Of a stretch of 64,000 bases of DNA, positions 9,262 to 20,832 are shown in pieces. Numbering within the stretch: the stretch's first letter is position 1; every line of letters begins with the position of its first letter. A program made the position numbers and the translations under genes. A model generated the notes under the pieces. It ran no database searches. It saw nothing but the letters and a program-made list of their open reading frames with translations, and was not told where the DNA came from. This DNA comes from Synaphobranchus kaupii (taxonomy: Eukaryota; Chordata; Actinopteri; Anguilliformes; Synaphobranchidae), in assembly GCA_029718625.1 (NCBI GenBank), contig CM056379.1, positions 56,661,487-56,725,486 of the forward strand, read 5' to 3'.

Positions 9262-12200
9262 GTGAGTCCTGAGTGCACAATTTTCGCACTGTGACAAAAT
9301 ATACAATATAGTGTGATAATGCAAGCAATAATTTGGAATTGCCTATTAGAAGTATGATCTGATCTGAATGACCTTCTATAAATGGAATCAACCATGGATG
9401 AATGCTAATTAGGGTTTGAAGGTTTTTTTCTATTGCATGTATACATGCAGCTTACTTAATGACTTGTACTCAATGAATACTAAATCGAAGACTTGTGAAT
9501 TTAATGCAATTAGAGAGAGGATTATGCAGTGTTTGAGTTAAAGCCTTTCTTGATTATATTCTAGTGGATGCTGGGCACCGAGCTGTAATCTTTGACAGAT
9601 TCCGAGGAGTGCAGGATGCAGTGGTGGGTGAGGGCACCCACTTTGTCATCCCCTGGGTACAGAAGCCCATCATATTCGACTGCCGGTCCCGCCCTCGCAA
9701 CGTGCCAGTCATCACTGGAAGCAAAGGTTTCATCACTTCCCATCCTCAGCCAGTGTCTTTCACAGTTTAGTCTTTCTACTAATGCTCAATTAGATCAACA
9801 TTTATAGAACTTTTAAAAAATGTTCTCCCCATGTTGTAGTCTGTCCCTCTCTACAATTAGCCTCTCCTCCCTCCCACCTATTTTTTCTTTTCTTCCTGTC
9901 TGCGTTTTCTGGCGTCTTACCGCAGATATCATTTTTGTCGTCTCCATATTCTTCAATGAAAAGAAAAATACCGTCGGCTGCTGAGTGGGTCATACCATCA
10001 CAACACTGTCACAGGCAGTGTAAAAAAAGGACACTGAGATTTAGCAAAAATAGTGTTTTTCAACTTGTCTGTAGATGGTGCTCAAGTGAATAAGTGAAAA
10101 TGACGACCAAGACGAAGGCAAATGTTTCTGTATCCAGCTATCCTCAGTGCAATTAGTCCGGCTACTTTTTCTTAACATTGAAAGTTTGGTCTCCCTTACA
10201 TTAATGCCTAAAGAATTTGATGCATCCTCTGAAAATTTGTCAAGGCGTGACCATGTACAGTGTATTTTCAGTGAGCGTTCAGAAGCTCTGGAAACGCCTT
10301 ATACCATTCGACTCTAGCTAAGAGAAAGAGAGGGCGGAAGGAACATGGGAACAGCGACCACCTGTTTAGTGTATAATCGGGAATCTTTCCTCATTCTCCT
10401 CCCTCCAGACCTGCAGAATGTCAACATCACACTGCGTATCCTTTTCCGGCCGATAGCGGGTCAGCTTCCACGCATCTTCACCAGCATCGGGGAAGACTAC
10501 GATGAGAGGGTGTTGCCTTCCATCACCACGGAGGTCCTCAAGTCTGTGGTGGTGAGTGTGCGACTTAGTCACGTGCTGGAATAAAGATCAAAGATCCCAC
10601 CAATACCAGAAACATTGCACGGGCTATGAAATGGTGGTGGTGGTTGACTGCTTTGTTTTCTTTAGGCACGGTTTGATGCCGGGGAGCTGATCACACAGAG
10701 AGAGCTGGTGTCCCGACAGGTCAGCGAAGATCTCATGGAGAGAGCCGCAACCTTCGGCATGATCCTGGATGATGTCTCGCTGGTACTTATTAGGCAGTTA
10801 CTTTTGTGCTAGTTTCCGTAGCAAGCCTGCTTAACTTAAGCAAATTCTGTGCTTAATTTCAAATCTAAAAAATGATAAACGAATGAAATGGGAGCAAATA
10901 AATGGTGGGAAATTAAATTTGCTTTAGAAATGTTTTGTGTTGGTCTGTCAGTGCGAGTACAGCCCAGCTTAGTGACTGTTGTCCCCAAACAGACTCACCT
11001 GACGTTTGGGAAGGAGTTTACAGAGGCTGTGGAGATGAAGCAGGTGGCACAGCAGGAGGCAGAGAGAGCGAGATTTGTTGTGGAGAAGGTAAGTGCTCCA
11101 CGGTTCCCTGTGCATGTGTGTGGTTGAAAGGAATGGAATGCATCAGAGAGTGAGGCATGGTGAATGTGCACTGACGAGTTAAGTTTTCCCCCTTGCTAAC
11201 TGGAGGAGGAACTGTTAAATGCGTTATAGCACTTTTTTCAACTTCAGATTTTGCAGATTTAAATATAAGTTTCTAATTTTTCCCTCTGTGGTTTTAAATT
11301 ACATTTAGGCGACTCGCTCAAGATTTTAGAATGCTGGAAAAATCATGAAATAATAATATAGGCTAATATAATAAAATAGTGGAGCCTCCAGCTTAACTCA
11401 TTCAGTGCCGCAGGTGACGTAAGTCGACAAAAATACAAATGGTCTGAAGCGTCGAGGGCGACTAACGTCAATCACAGCCATCACTGCTATACCGGTAAAG
11501 ATTTCCGGATTTGAGTCGGGGGCGGGGGGGGGGGGGTGAAACGATGACCAATTTACACTGACGTTCTTTTATCACCTTTTACCCGGATTTCTTATTAGCT
11601 CATTTTTACATATCTATACAAATTACCAGTGATTGTTTGTTGTTAATTTTTACATGTTTACAGATATGCAAGGGATGATTTTTATGTATAACGGCAGGTT
11701 TTGACAATAACGGTGCCTGGTGGCCCGATGGCCCGGGGCCAGTAAAAAGTCACGTCAGGACAGTAAAACTAGCAACTCATTGTCCCGATCGAGCCAGTGC
11801 TAAAAATAGGAGATTGTAAAGAAAATAAATAAATAATAATAATCATCGCATTATAAACTTGGAATCCTCCAGTGTTCTCGTTATCTGGCACAAGCCCTTG
11901 CACTTCTTGGCACGCGTCATTGGCCAATCAAGAGTTGTGTAGTGATGTGATGTTTGGCTGTCACACTTCACTCAAACATCACTTGTGCGAAGATGGCAGC
12001 GAAGGAAAACTACGAGCTCACACGAAAGCGTACATTTCTACCTCAGTGGAAAAAAAATGTATCTGGTGAGCTATTATAGTGAGCTACTAAATCTGGTTGC
12101 ACAATGTGTCCTTAACACAAAACTTAGTCGGATCTAAGCTCTTCGTAATGTATAGTCGCACAAAATTGCGCCGGTGTTGATTGATCCAATGAAAAATGTA

Positions 12201-14384
12201 AACAGGAAATAGCATTGCACTAGGTGATGCAAATTTGTTATTTGTCATTGACCCACCATTATTAGGAAGTTACTTAACGCTGCTCCTTTTAGTTGGGTCA
12301 GCTAGTTAGCTACTGTTACAGGAGTAGTTATTTGAGACTGCCAACTTCTGTTAGCGAATCCACCTTAGTGGCCACTGTGATCAAGCGGTTAGTTAACATT
12401 GTCGTATGGTTCCACATGTTTGTGATATTCCTACAATATTTGAGCTTTGTGTGGCTCTTATCAAGTTCCTTCTTCCATGCTATCCTCTGCCATGCTATCA
12501 TGCTAAAAATACAGCTCTGGCTGACAAGGTATATGCATCTCAAACTTTATTCCTGAAACAAACTGTTCTTTTGTCAATGCGCTACCTATTGTTGGGTTTA
12601 AACCGCATCAGAAGGGGGCATAAAAAACTCAGTGGAGCCCAGAAAAATATAACGAGATCGATGTTTGAAATTTGCACATCGATGCGGAATCACAAAATGC
12701 ATAATCGCAGTTATTACATCAATCAAATTTTTCTCAGACCCCTAGTATCAAGTATTATATTGACATAAACAGGATTCATAAAGGTTTTCTCGTTGTTTTT
12801 ACCAACTTTATTGATTGTAGCAGTTGTATGTTGCACAGCAAGCCATTTTGACCAGCTCATTTCACACAAGCTACAAATACAATGAAATATAGGCGGGGGG
12901 TTACTGAACCTTAGCCAGTTCAGCTGACCAATGTTTGCCAGTGAGGCTTGCATACATTTACATTACAGTCATTTAGCAGACGCTTTTATCCAAAGCGACA
13001 TACAATAAGTGCATACAGAAACGTCATTGAAGCAACTACAGAACAGATAAGACAAAGCACATCCTTCCCATAACCTAGCAGCTATCCCTAGTAATGAACA
13101 TTGAATGTAGTTCACAATAAGCTGTGGGTAAATCAGCTATACCATAATTCTATTCTAAATACAATTATAAACTATAACATCAAACAGTTACAGACAAAAA
13201 ACACAGGAAACAAGTACCATGAGAAAAGGTCCTAGATTAGTTTTCAGTCAAGATGGAGTCTGAAGAGGTGTGTCTTCAGGCCACGATGGAACGTAGGCAG
13301 GGTTGGAGTAGAACGTAGGGGAATGGGGAGTTTGTTCCACCATTGAGGAGCTAGGGTGGAAAAGCTCCACAGTCTGGACGATCGAGAGCCGTTAACACGG
13401 AGGGGGGGGAAGTGCGAGTCGCCCTGCTGTAGAAGAGCGAAGTGGTCGAGCAGGAACATAGTTCTGGATTAAGTCCTGCAGGTAGGCGGGGCCTACCCTA
13501 TTGGCAGCAGTGTAGGCCAGGGTCAGAACTTTGAATCGGATGCTGGCTGCAACTGGCAGCCAGTGGAGTGACCTCAGCAGGGGGTGACATGCGAAAATTT
13601 CGGGAGGTTGAACACAAGCCGGGCAGCTGCGTTCTGGATCAGTTGAAGAGGCTGAATGGCGCAGGCTGGTAGGCTTGCGAGCAGGGAGTTGCAGTACTCC
13701 AGGCGTGAGGTGACCATGGTACACAGCATTAAGTGTCATGTCCTGCTCAGTGAGGGTAGTGAAGTTTCTATCTGGTGACCACCCCCAAGCACTTTGACAT
13801 AATATTGACATTTTTCTCTGGTGATTTGTTTTTCTTATTGCTTGGTTTCTGAAGAACTTGATGTATGCAATGTTACTTTTGATTTTCTGTGAAAATAAAC
13901 CAGAGGAGGCAAAAAATTTCCTGAATTTAAGTAATTGGACTCCTCTTGCATTCCTTGAATAAAGAATTACAGGACAGAAAATTTGCCTTTGTATATTTGG
14001 TTTAGACAATGATTCATTGTATTTCAGCATTTTGTGACTAATTTGGCAGTGAAAATTACCAACTAATTGGTATCTAAAAAGTCTTAAAAGGTCTTGCGTC
14101 TAACTTGCTCAAACTTACATAAACCCTGAAGCAATCCCCTAACCCTGGTCGCCCTCCGTTCTGTCTCTCAGGCAGAACAGCAGAAGCAAGCTACCATCAT
14201 CTCAGCAGAGGGCGATTCCCAGGCCGCCCTGCTCATCGCCAACTCCCTGGCCATAGCGGGAGACGGGCTGGTGGAGCTGCGCAAGCTGGAGGCGGCCGAG
14301 GACATCGCCTTCCAGCTGTCTCGGTCCCGCAACATCACCTACCTGCCGTCTGGCCAGGGGACACTTCTGCAGCTGCCCCAGTGA
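9177..14384 (+). CDS. phb: Prohibitin 1, six coding exons (join 9177-9261, 9565-9726, 10409-10551, 10666-10782, 10993-11088, 14172-14384)
   Basis: The joined exons give 816 nt, or 271 residues plus stop, against 272 in mammals. The protein forms ring complexes with prohibitin 2 in the mitochondrial inner membrane. There it stabilises newly made membrane proteins, restrains the m-AAA protease and supports cristae and mitophagy. The N-terminus [20 protein letters not shown] is the hydrophobic membrane anchor. The SPFH/PHB domain follows (about residues 27-175, with [44 protein letters not shown] and [19 protein letters not shown]). Next is a coiled-coil ([20 protein letters not shown] to the EGDSQAALL region), and the C-terminus ends in LLQLPQ. 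All introns have GT-AG ends and compatible phases, and no coding lesion is seen. The start is the first ATG of exon 2, as in mammals. The neighbour znf652 is on the same strand, as in human. Confidence 0.97.
9565..9726 (+). CDS. phb: phb exon 3
   Basis: Acceptor ATATTCTAG ends at 9564 and donor GTTTCA starts at 9727. It codes for [15 protein letters not shown] to [10 protein letters not shown], the first strands of the SPFH domain. Confidence 0.95.
10409..10551 (+). CDS. phb: phb exon 4
   Basis: Acceptor CTCCCTCCAG ends at 10408 and donor GTGAGT starts at 10552. It codes for [15 protein letters not shown] to TTEVLKSVV, core SPFH domain. Confidence 0.95.
10666..10782 (+). CDS. phb: phb exon 5
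   Basis: Acceptor TTTTCTTTAG ends at 10665 and donor GTACTT, weaker than its neighbours, starts at 10783. It has 39 codons, [14 protein letters not shown] to ILDDVSL. Confidence 0.94.
10993..11088 (+). CDS. phb: phb exon 6
   Basis: Acceptor CCCCAAACAG ends at 10992 and donor GTAAGT starts at 11089. It has 32 codons, [14 protein letters not shown] to ARFVVEK, the start of the coiled-coil. Confidence 0.95.
11393..11700 (+). mobile_element. TTAA-target element, left end (same family as 21786-22899)
   Basis: TTAA at 11393 followed by CTCATTCAGTGCCGC starts a stretch that matches the left part of 21782-22000: GTCGAC-containing block, GTTTGAGTCGGG-like block, then GACCAATTTACA. Parts of 22500-22600 match as well. 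It is probably an internally deleted or truncated copy, and the right end is not clear. It lies in phb intron 6. Confidence 0.5.
11997..12066 (+). pseudogene. Possible transposase first-exon remnant
   Basis: ATG at 11997 opens [17 protein letters not shown] and QWKKNVSG, followed by a good donor (CTG|GTGAGC). A basic start followed by a short exon resembles the beginning of hAT-type transposase genes domesticated or scattered in fish. No downstream exon was found in the intron. Low confidence. Confidence 0.25.
12951..13730 (-). mobile_element. CR1/L2-type LINE, 3' fragment with ORF2 C-terminus
   Basis: The minus strand codes, over two frames, for [51 protein letters not shown] and then [17 protein letters not shown] and HLFRLHLD. 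This is the conserved C-terminus of the reverse-transcriptase protein of L2/CR1-type elements. A frameshift near 13580 breaks it. The 3' UTR contains the widespread fish tail CATTTAGCAGACGCTTTTAT (reads on plus at about 12970). It is 5'-truncated, as usual, and lies antisense in phb intron 6. Confidence 0.75.
14172..14384 (+). CDS. phb: phb exon 7 (terminal coding part)
   Basis: Acceptor CTGTCTCTCAG ends at 14171. It codes for [15 protein letters not shown] to [13 protein letters not shown] and stops with TGA at 14382-14384. Its GC content is clearly higher than the surrounding intron. Confidence 0.95.
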   Translation, partial: AEQQKQATIISAEGDSQAALLIANSLAIAGDGLVELRKLEAAEDIAFQLSRSRNITYLPSGQGTLLQLPQ

Positions 14385-15510
14385 GCCTCCTGCTGCTCCC
14401 GCTAGCTGTCCAGGACCTCCAACACACGTTCTCCCCCCACAACACACTTACACTGCAGATTATTCACCACAAGACAAGGTTCCCCTTGTGTTTGTGTAGG
14501 AGAAGCATGATTTTATGTTGGGAAGACTGGGTGTGTGTGAGGTCATAACATAGAGGACAAGCAGCGGGTGTAGGAAGAAGAGTTTGCTGACCTTGTATCA
14601 ATCGGAATAATGTAATGGCATAATGTTAGTACAGTGCGTTACCTCCTTGACTTTGTCTACTCCATAATGTGTATGCAAATATGGGGGCAGTATTGTATGG
14701 GATCGCCATGATCTGTGGTAATGGTGAGGGTCAGGGTTAATATGTTTCATGGAGCTGGTTGCAGTCTGAGTTCTATGAATTTCAACGAAATTTCACTACT
14801 GAAAGAGCCAAAGCACCTGCACATAGAATAAGTCTTGTGAAGCTTTTACCAGCATGGTGTTGTGTAGTTCCTGAACTTTAAAGCTCCCAAGCAAGACCTC
14901 CATAGATGGATCAAGACCGATGCAGTAAATCTTGTCCATTTCCTGGTATTGATCTTCATGGTTTTCATTGAGTTCAGCCTGTTACATTGTATTAGGGCAC
15001 TGGGAAGCATTTTGTCCTGTCTGCCCAATGTGGGAATGTCTGTTTTAAAATAACCTGACCGTTTGGAAGTGGGGCTAAACTCACCAACCTTTCCACTGTT
15101 CATAACATGATCTCTATGGAGCCATCATCCCTGGTAATGAAGGTAATTGAGGTTTTTCACACTGGACTTGAACCCTCCAGTGAGACTGGGTGGGAACGTA
15201 CAGGGGGTCACCTACAACAGTCATAGGCTCAAAAGGTCTGCCTGGCTTGAAAACATTCATATGGCTGGTTGATTTGAAGGATCAATCTCATCTGCTTTAC
15301 CCCCCCCCCCCCCTTCCCCCAATAGCTTGTGTAAATTTTTTGGCAGATGATATGGTATGGAATACCCTTGACTGAGCAGAGAAGGTACAAGGTTTCATTT
15401 TTCAGGGCAAACACTGATTTCTTTGTTCATTCCTGTTTACAGTAAAAGTATGTAAACTCTCATTCCACCCAGCTCATTTATGAACAATAAAATATCTTCT
15501 TTCTATTGTG
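14385..15510 (+). other. phb: phb 3' UTR with polyadenylation signal
   Basis: About 1.1 kb without coding signal follows the stop. AATAAA at 15486-15491 is followed by a TG/T-rich stretch (TCTATTGTGTCG), so cleavage is expected near 15505-15515. A C-run lies at 15301-15313. Confidence 0.65.
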
Positions 15511-15619
15511 TCGTTAAACCACTTTTTTAATGTGTACAGTACTGGTCTGTGCTTTATGTACTATACGTTTACACTTAACCACAGGAGGGCGCCATAATGC
15601 ATTTCTCAATGCATTCTGT

Positions 15620-15767
15620 AAGGGCAGAGATTGTCCTGGAGATGTACCGTCCTGTCGGTTTTCACTCCAACCCTAACAAAGCACATCTCATTCAACAGCT
15701 AGAGATTAGTAGAATCAGGTGTGCCAAATTAGGGTTGAAATGAAAACCTACAGGATGGGCAGCCCTG
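15620..15767. mobile_element. hAT-type MITE
   Basis: Inverted arms CTGTCGGTTTTCACTCC (about 15651) and its near complement (15739-15753, GAAATGAAAACCTACAG) lie inside outer ends of the CAGGGCTG type. It is non-coding. The left border is approximate because no clean 8-bp TSD was found. Confidence 0.5.
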
Positions 15768-15933
15768 GTCTATGGGCTTTGGTAAGGGACTGCATGTATT
15801 GAGCAATGCATTATGAATTAATTATTTCTTAGTCAAAAATATAAAGATAATGGGATACTTTTGTATAAACAACTTTATGATGCGAAAGATTTTATAATCA
15901 AGAATTGGGTGTAATAGTGGCTTAAGTCACTTA

Positions 15934-16843
15934 CAGATCCTTTCCAAAAAATTAGAATATCATGGAAAAGTTGTTTTTTTTCCATAATTCCATTCAAAAA
16001 GTGAAACTCATAGATTATAGATTCATTACACACAAAGTGAAATATTTCTAGCCTTTATTTGTTTCATTTTTCATAATTTTGGCTTACAGCTCCAGAAAAC
16101 CCCCAAAACAGTATTTCAAGAAATTAGAATAGTGTGTCGAAAATCAGCATTTACTTCAGTTATTTCAGAGAATGAATGTTTTAGACTGAGTGTCACACTC
16201 TAATCATCTAATTTACTCAAAACACCTACAAAGTTTTTCTACAGGTGTGTTGTTAAATTGGACAGGTATCTCAGTTTGGTTCAGTATGGGGAAGACTGCA
16301 GACTTGACAATTGGCCAGATGACCATCATTGACACCCTCCAGAAGATGGGTAAGCCACAAAAGGTCATCGCTAAGGAGGCTGGCTGTTCACAGAGTGCAG
16401 TGTACAAGCATATCAATAGAAAGTTTAGTGGAAGGGAAAAATGTGGCAGGAGAAGGTGCACAAGCAAAAGAGAACCGTAGGCTTCAGCGGATTGTCAAGC
16501 AAAGACGATTCCAAAATTTGGCGGAGATGCAGAGGGAGTGGACTGAGGCTGGAGTCAGTGCTTCAAAAACCACCACGTACAGAGTGTGACAGTCTAAAAC
16601 ATTCATTCTCTGAAATAACTGAAGTAAATGCTGATTTTCGACACACTATTCTAATTTCTTGAAATACTGTTTTGGGGGTTTTCTGGAGCTGTAAGCCAAA
16701 ATTATGAAAAATTAAACAAATAAAGGCTAGAAATATTTCACTTTGTGTGTAATGAATCTATAATCTATGAAAGTTTCACTTTTTGAATGGAATTATGGAA
16801 AAAAAACTTTTCCATGGTATTCTAATTTTTTGGAAAGGATCTG
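15934..16843 (+). mobile_element. Tc1-like element, internally deleted, with long TIRs
   Basis: TA dinucleotides at 15932-15933 and 16844-16845 flank CAGATCCTTTCCAAAAAATT and its inverted copy. The inverted repeats are about 200 bp long (to about 16150 and from about 16595). The inside holds only the 5' part of a transposase gene. The 910-bp length is well below the roughly 1.3-1.7 kb of full Tc1 elements. Confidence 0.85.
16286..16587 (+). pseudogene. Tc1 transposase, N-terminal DNA-binding part only
   Basis: MGKTADLTIGQMTIIDTLQK opens a paired-like helix-turn-helix (KVIAKEAGCSQSAVYKHI). A frameshift near 16475 is followed by NRRLQRIVKQRRFQNLAE and VSASKTTTYRV. The whole DDE catalytic domain is absent and the frame runs straight into the right terminal repeat. 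Confidence 0.75.
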
Positions 16844-16850
16844 TATAATA

Positions 16851-17300
16851 CAAACCCGATTTCAAAAAAGTTGGGACAGTATATAAAATGCACATAAAAG
16901 CAGAAAGCAGTGATTTGTAAATTCTCTTTTACATATATTTAATTGAAAGAAGTACAAAGAAAAGATATTTAATGTTTTACCTTAGCAACTTCATTGATTT
17001 TTGTAAATATACGCTAATTCTGAATTTGATGCCTGCAACACGTTCCAAAAAAGTTGGGAAAGGCAAAAAAAAATACTGGGAAGTTCAAAAAACACCTGTT
17101 TGGAACATTCCACAGGTAAACAGGTGATGCTATCATGACTGGGTATAAAAGGATATGAAAAGACTATTGATATCTTATTTTCAGGTACTCTTACAAGCAA
17201 TTTAGGGTTTGTAGATTGTTGCCTAATAAGTCTGTAGTGTCTCATAATTAATATTAAAATAAATTGTAATAATTCAAACCTGAATGGAATGATCAATGTA
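16851..17300 (+). mobile_element. Tc1-like element fragment (CAAACCC-type end)
   Basis: TA at 16849-16850 is followed by CAAACCCGATTTCAAAAAAG and a long AT-rich terminal region. That region recurs at 53133-53398 and, inverted, at 32466-32756. From about 17100 it continues with the Tc1-like GGTAAACAGGTGATG and TATAAAAGGATAT and a degenerate copy of the palindromic module seen elsewhere. The right end is lost. Confidence 0.65.
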
Positions 17301-17939
17301 CAATTTGGTCATGCCAAGATAACCTGGAGTTTACAACCGTAGCCATACCCTACATGTATTTGTTAAACTAGCCTTTCTGTTTTTGTCTATCAATAAAGGC
17401 AATCCACACTTTAAGCATGAGGTCAGAACTACAAGTTTGAGAGTCTGATCAACACACTTATTGTGATGTGTAAATTGCAGCCATTTCCAGCCCTGTCCCA
17501 AGGTGGATTTGCCAACAAATTCTGTTGTAGGCAGTCTTAACAGGAAAATAGCCTGCACTAATTTTCAGTAATGCATTTTTTACAGCATGCAGTATTCTCA
17601 GACACACATTAAGGTGGCAAGCTCAGATGAGACTATGATGTCATTTCAAGGTATTTCTTTGTGAGAGGAAAACATATATATAACGAATCCTGTATCTCAA
17701 ATCAAGGAACGGAGGTTTATATTTATCCTTTACTAGGAGAAAAGACCCATTGAGACTGACATCTCTGTTTCAAGGGGAACCTGGCCAATGAATAATATAT
17801 ATGCTATAGATAAAATAATACACATCTACAAATATATATAGCCGTAATAAGATAAAGACGCGAAGGTTGCAGATGTTTGTCAAATCTATTAAGTTTTTGT
17901 TAAATGTATTCTTGTTCAAAGCTGGCAACGAGCCTTCCC
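17301..17939. other. Intergenic, no gene seen
   Basis: This AT-rich sequence lies downstream of phb. The open frames are short and featureless, and no repeat family was recognised. Confidence 0.4.
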
Positions 17940-18420
17940 CTTTTCTTTCTCTCAAGCCTTTGCGCGCGTGCGCGCACGTTGTGTTCTGTCTGGGTCTGGG
18001 AGAACTGAAGCGTGGAAATCGTCGAAAAGCGCATTCACGCAATCTAGTCAGTGGCTTGGGCACTGATCATAGAGCGTATCATAGAGTTCAGTGGCACTGA
18101 TGTCAGTGGGTTCTCGCAACTGGACACGGGGACGAGCGTGAGATGGTGCGCGAAACCCAGGCCGGCCACGTAGTGATGTGACTAGAGGGAATGAGGTAAT
18201 TAAAAATTAATACGTGAAAAAAGTGCATTAAACAACGACAACTAGCTAAATTCATATAACAATACAATTACACAGCAGGGTAGATGGCTAGTACATATGG
18301 TGAAAAATGCACTGGGCACTCAGATCCTGTGCCATACTCAAGCTTTGCAGGAAATAATGTGGGAGAGGGCGCTCGCGACGTGGTGGTGAGTTGTTAAATC
18401 AAGAGCAAGCTAGCTAGAAG
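17940..18420 (+). promoter_or_regulatory. CpG-rich region, candidate znf652 promoter / 5' exon area
   Basis: CpG-dense sequence begins with an alternating purine-pyrimidine run (GCGCGCGTGCGCGCACG, about 17961-17977, containing NRF1-like GCGCGTGCGC) and continues through about 18400. It is the first CpG-rich block downstream of phb and upstream of the znf652 coding exons, so a start site here with a long first intron is plausible. No cDNA evidence is available. Confidence 0.3.
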
Positions 18421-19240
18421 TTACAGTTGATAGCTAGCTATCAATGTAACGTCAATGCATTTGAATCTAAAATGGAACTAGCATAACTAACAAAGGAAAA
18501 CGCCAAGATAAAGGCGCTTTGGCGAGTGCATATCGTGTTTTAAGCACGGTAGCTGGTAGTGGAACGCGAGGGAACGGGTTTTGTTTGGGGAAAAGAGGGA
18601 AATCACAGCCATACGTAGGTAGCTAGCCAACTAACGTTATATACTAGTTAGCTAGCTAGATAAACCGTTTGGAACGTATGTCTGTGTTCTTTCTCCGATG
18701 TACTTTACACGTAGCTCGTGTCAATTAAGAACATATAATAGCTTGTGCTGCATACATAGCTAGTGCTAATTGTCTAGCCTGGATAACGTTAGCTGTCTTG
18801 CTAACGTTAGTTAGCCAACCACTTAACGTTACTTAAATCTGATCATTTCTGTGCTGCCAGTGAGTTTTATTGCCTGCATTGTTTTTGGTTTGTAAAAGTG
18901 CGTCTGTGGAGACACTATGTGTGGTTAAGTCGTAGCTAAGTTAACGTTGGCTACATGTATTTTATTGAATACATAAGTTGCTAGTTGCAGGAAATTGATT
19001 GGTACAGGACATGTGTTGTTTACATTGTACTAGCAATAACGTTATATGGTTTTGCAAAGCAGCTTAATGTCTCATGTTAACTAACGTTAGCTACGTATCT
19101 AACTGCATTTATAATTCTTTCTATAACGTTAGCCAGAAAACTTTAGCAGCCTAACTAGCTAGCTACGAATATTTTAGCCAGTAATTTCCTCACATCGCTG
19201 ATCTTGCCTTTTAACCCCTTCTTTGTCTCTCAAATTTCAG
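18421..19240 (+). other. AACGTTA/GCTAGC-rich stretch, probable znf652 first intron
   Basis: About eight copies of (T)AACGTTA occur in about 700 bp, with many CTAGCTA words, matching the pattern in phb intron 1. A good pyrimidine-tract acceptor (TTGTCTCTCAAATTTCAG) ends at 19240 and could open a second 5' UTR exon. No open frame follows. Confidence 0.35.
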
Positions 19241-20730
19241 ATAATTCGTGGTAGCTAGTTCGCTGAATCGGCTTCCAGTCAAAGGTGTTAGATTGGGTCA
19301 ACCGACATTTTCTCAGATGTGTGCGTTCTCGCGCATTTAAAAATGGGTACCTAGTGTACGGGCGTGGACTTTCGTTGGTTTAGCTAGGCCTGGTTTTCTG
19401 ACCTGATCATAGGATGTCTCTCGTGAGTTGGAGTTGGAGTTGGTGTACTGTAAAACTGTAAGTGACAGTATTAGAAATTGGCTTGCACTGACTCCAGTTA
19501 CAGGCCTGGGCACCCTCCAAACACGGGTTTGATATTGTTCAACATAGATAATCGGTATGCATACCTGATACTATTCCTTCTGTCCTCCGTCATGTGTCAG
19601 AAGGAATTGTGGAGTTTCCACAAGTTTGCCTGTCTTAAAGGAGACTGTTCACTGTTTCTTCTGTGAACATTGGTCAGTTTTAGGTCACATTTTATTGCCT
19701 ACTAGTTGAATGGAGAGTTATCTGTCTGGATACCATGTTTGTGGTAAGCACTTACAATGTTTGTTTGCTGAGTAGAATGCCTTGCTTTACAGTTGTTGCA
19801 TTCAAATACAACCCCAGTTTCACCAAGCCTGACATTAAATTGCAGTTATTTATTTATTTTTAAATATAAAGTAAAATTTCCAGCATAGGCTGATGAAAAA
19901 CCATGGTGGACTACTGATGTAGGTGTTTCTCTGTTGTCTTTTCCCCTATTTATTCATTTAAATATATTGTTTGTTTGATCCAAGAAGTTTTTGTTAAGTA
20001 GATCACCTGGCATTACAGTAGGTTACGTATTGTTCAATATAAGTTGCCAAGCTTACTGTTGGTTAATGCAGCTTAGAATGTAAAATTGTGTTCATAAGAT
20101 TGAATTCAAATGTACTTGAACAATTGCAATTTTATTTTGAATCATTTTGGGATTAATCCAAAGGAACCATTGGTGATAGAGCACTGTTGGGATACCCAAA
20201 AACATTCCAGGAAATTATTCTGATTGCACCATTGCATTTCAGAATGCCAGCACCCTGTTAAACATGCAGAATGTGAAACTTCAGAATGTTTGCTAACTGC
20301 CTCCACCATTAAGCCGATACGCATTATACGACGAACCCATCTATCACTGTGTGCTACATCTTGAGATGTTGAAAGCAGGGTGTGAAATTGGCACCTGTCA
20401 CCAGTCAAATGCTGGTCAAATTTTGATTTTGGCTGGTAAGATTTTTGACTCTAGCAGCCACTTTGGCAGCTAACCAACCAGGTTGTGTTAGATTGTAAAA
20501 TGTACTGTGGCTTGTGAAATGTTGAAAATGGCTGATGATTTTTAGACTCCACAAGCCACTCTGGCCAGTGGGTGAAAAAGTAAATTCCATGCCCTGGTTG
20601 AAAGTATGTCATGTTTTATTCTTCAGTATTCTCACTCTCAGCAGCTTTTGCTTTAGACTGTTTTGCGCATGTGAACCAGGATAGAAAACTTTCCAGGAGC
20701 AGGAATTATTCTGGTTTAATAAATTAGACC
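19241..20730. other. Non-coding, presumed znf652 5' intron
   Basis: No gene or clear transposon is seen. Around 20400-20590 a CAGTCAAATGCTGGTCAAAT to GCCACTCTGGCCAGTGG block with internal similarity may be an old repeat. Confidence 0.35.
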
Positions 20731-20731
20731 A

Positions 20732-20832
20732 ATTAAGAAAAATGAACAGCTTGTTAAAATTCTGGGATTGCAGTTGTGGTTGGAACAAAGACCAGCATAC
20801 ACAGGGGGGCCGTCATTGGGAACCACTGAATT
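20732..20832 (+). repeat. Interspersed repeat, copy 1 (AATTAAGAAAAAT...GGAACCACTG)
   Basis: About 100 bp match 41021-41126 and 42784-42890. Shared words include AATTAAGAAAAAT, GGGATTGCA(G/A)TTGTGGTT and ACCAGCATACACAGGGG, ending in GAACCACTG. It looks like the tail of a SINE or hAT-derived repeat. Confidence 0.6.

Noticed and set aside
13392..14030. Single 212-codon minus-strand protein
   Set aside because: Only the part below about 13730 is LINE C-terminus. The N-terminal half is unrelated intron sequence that happens to be open.
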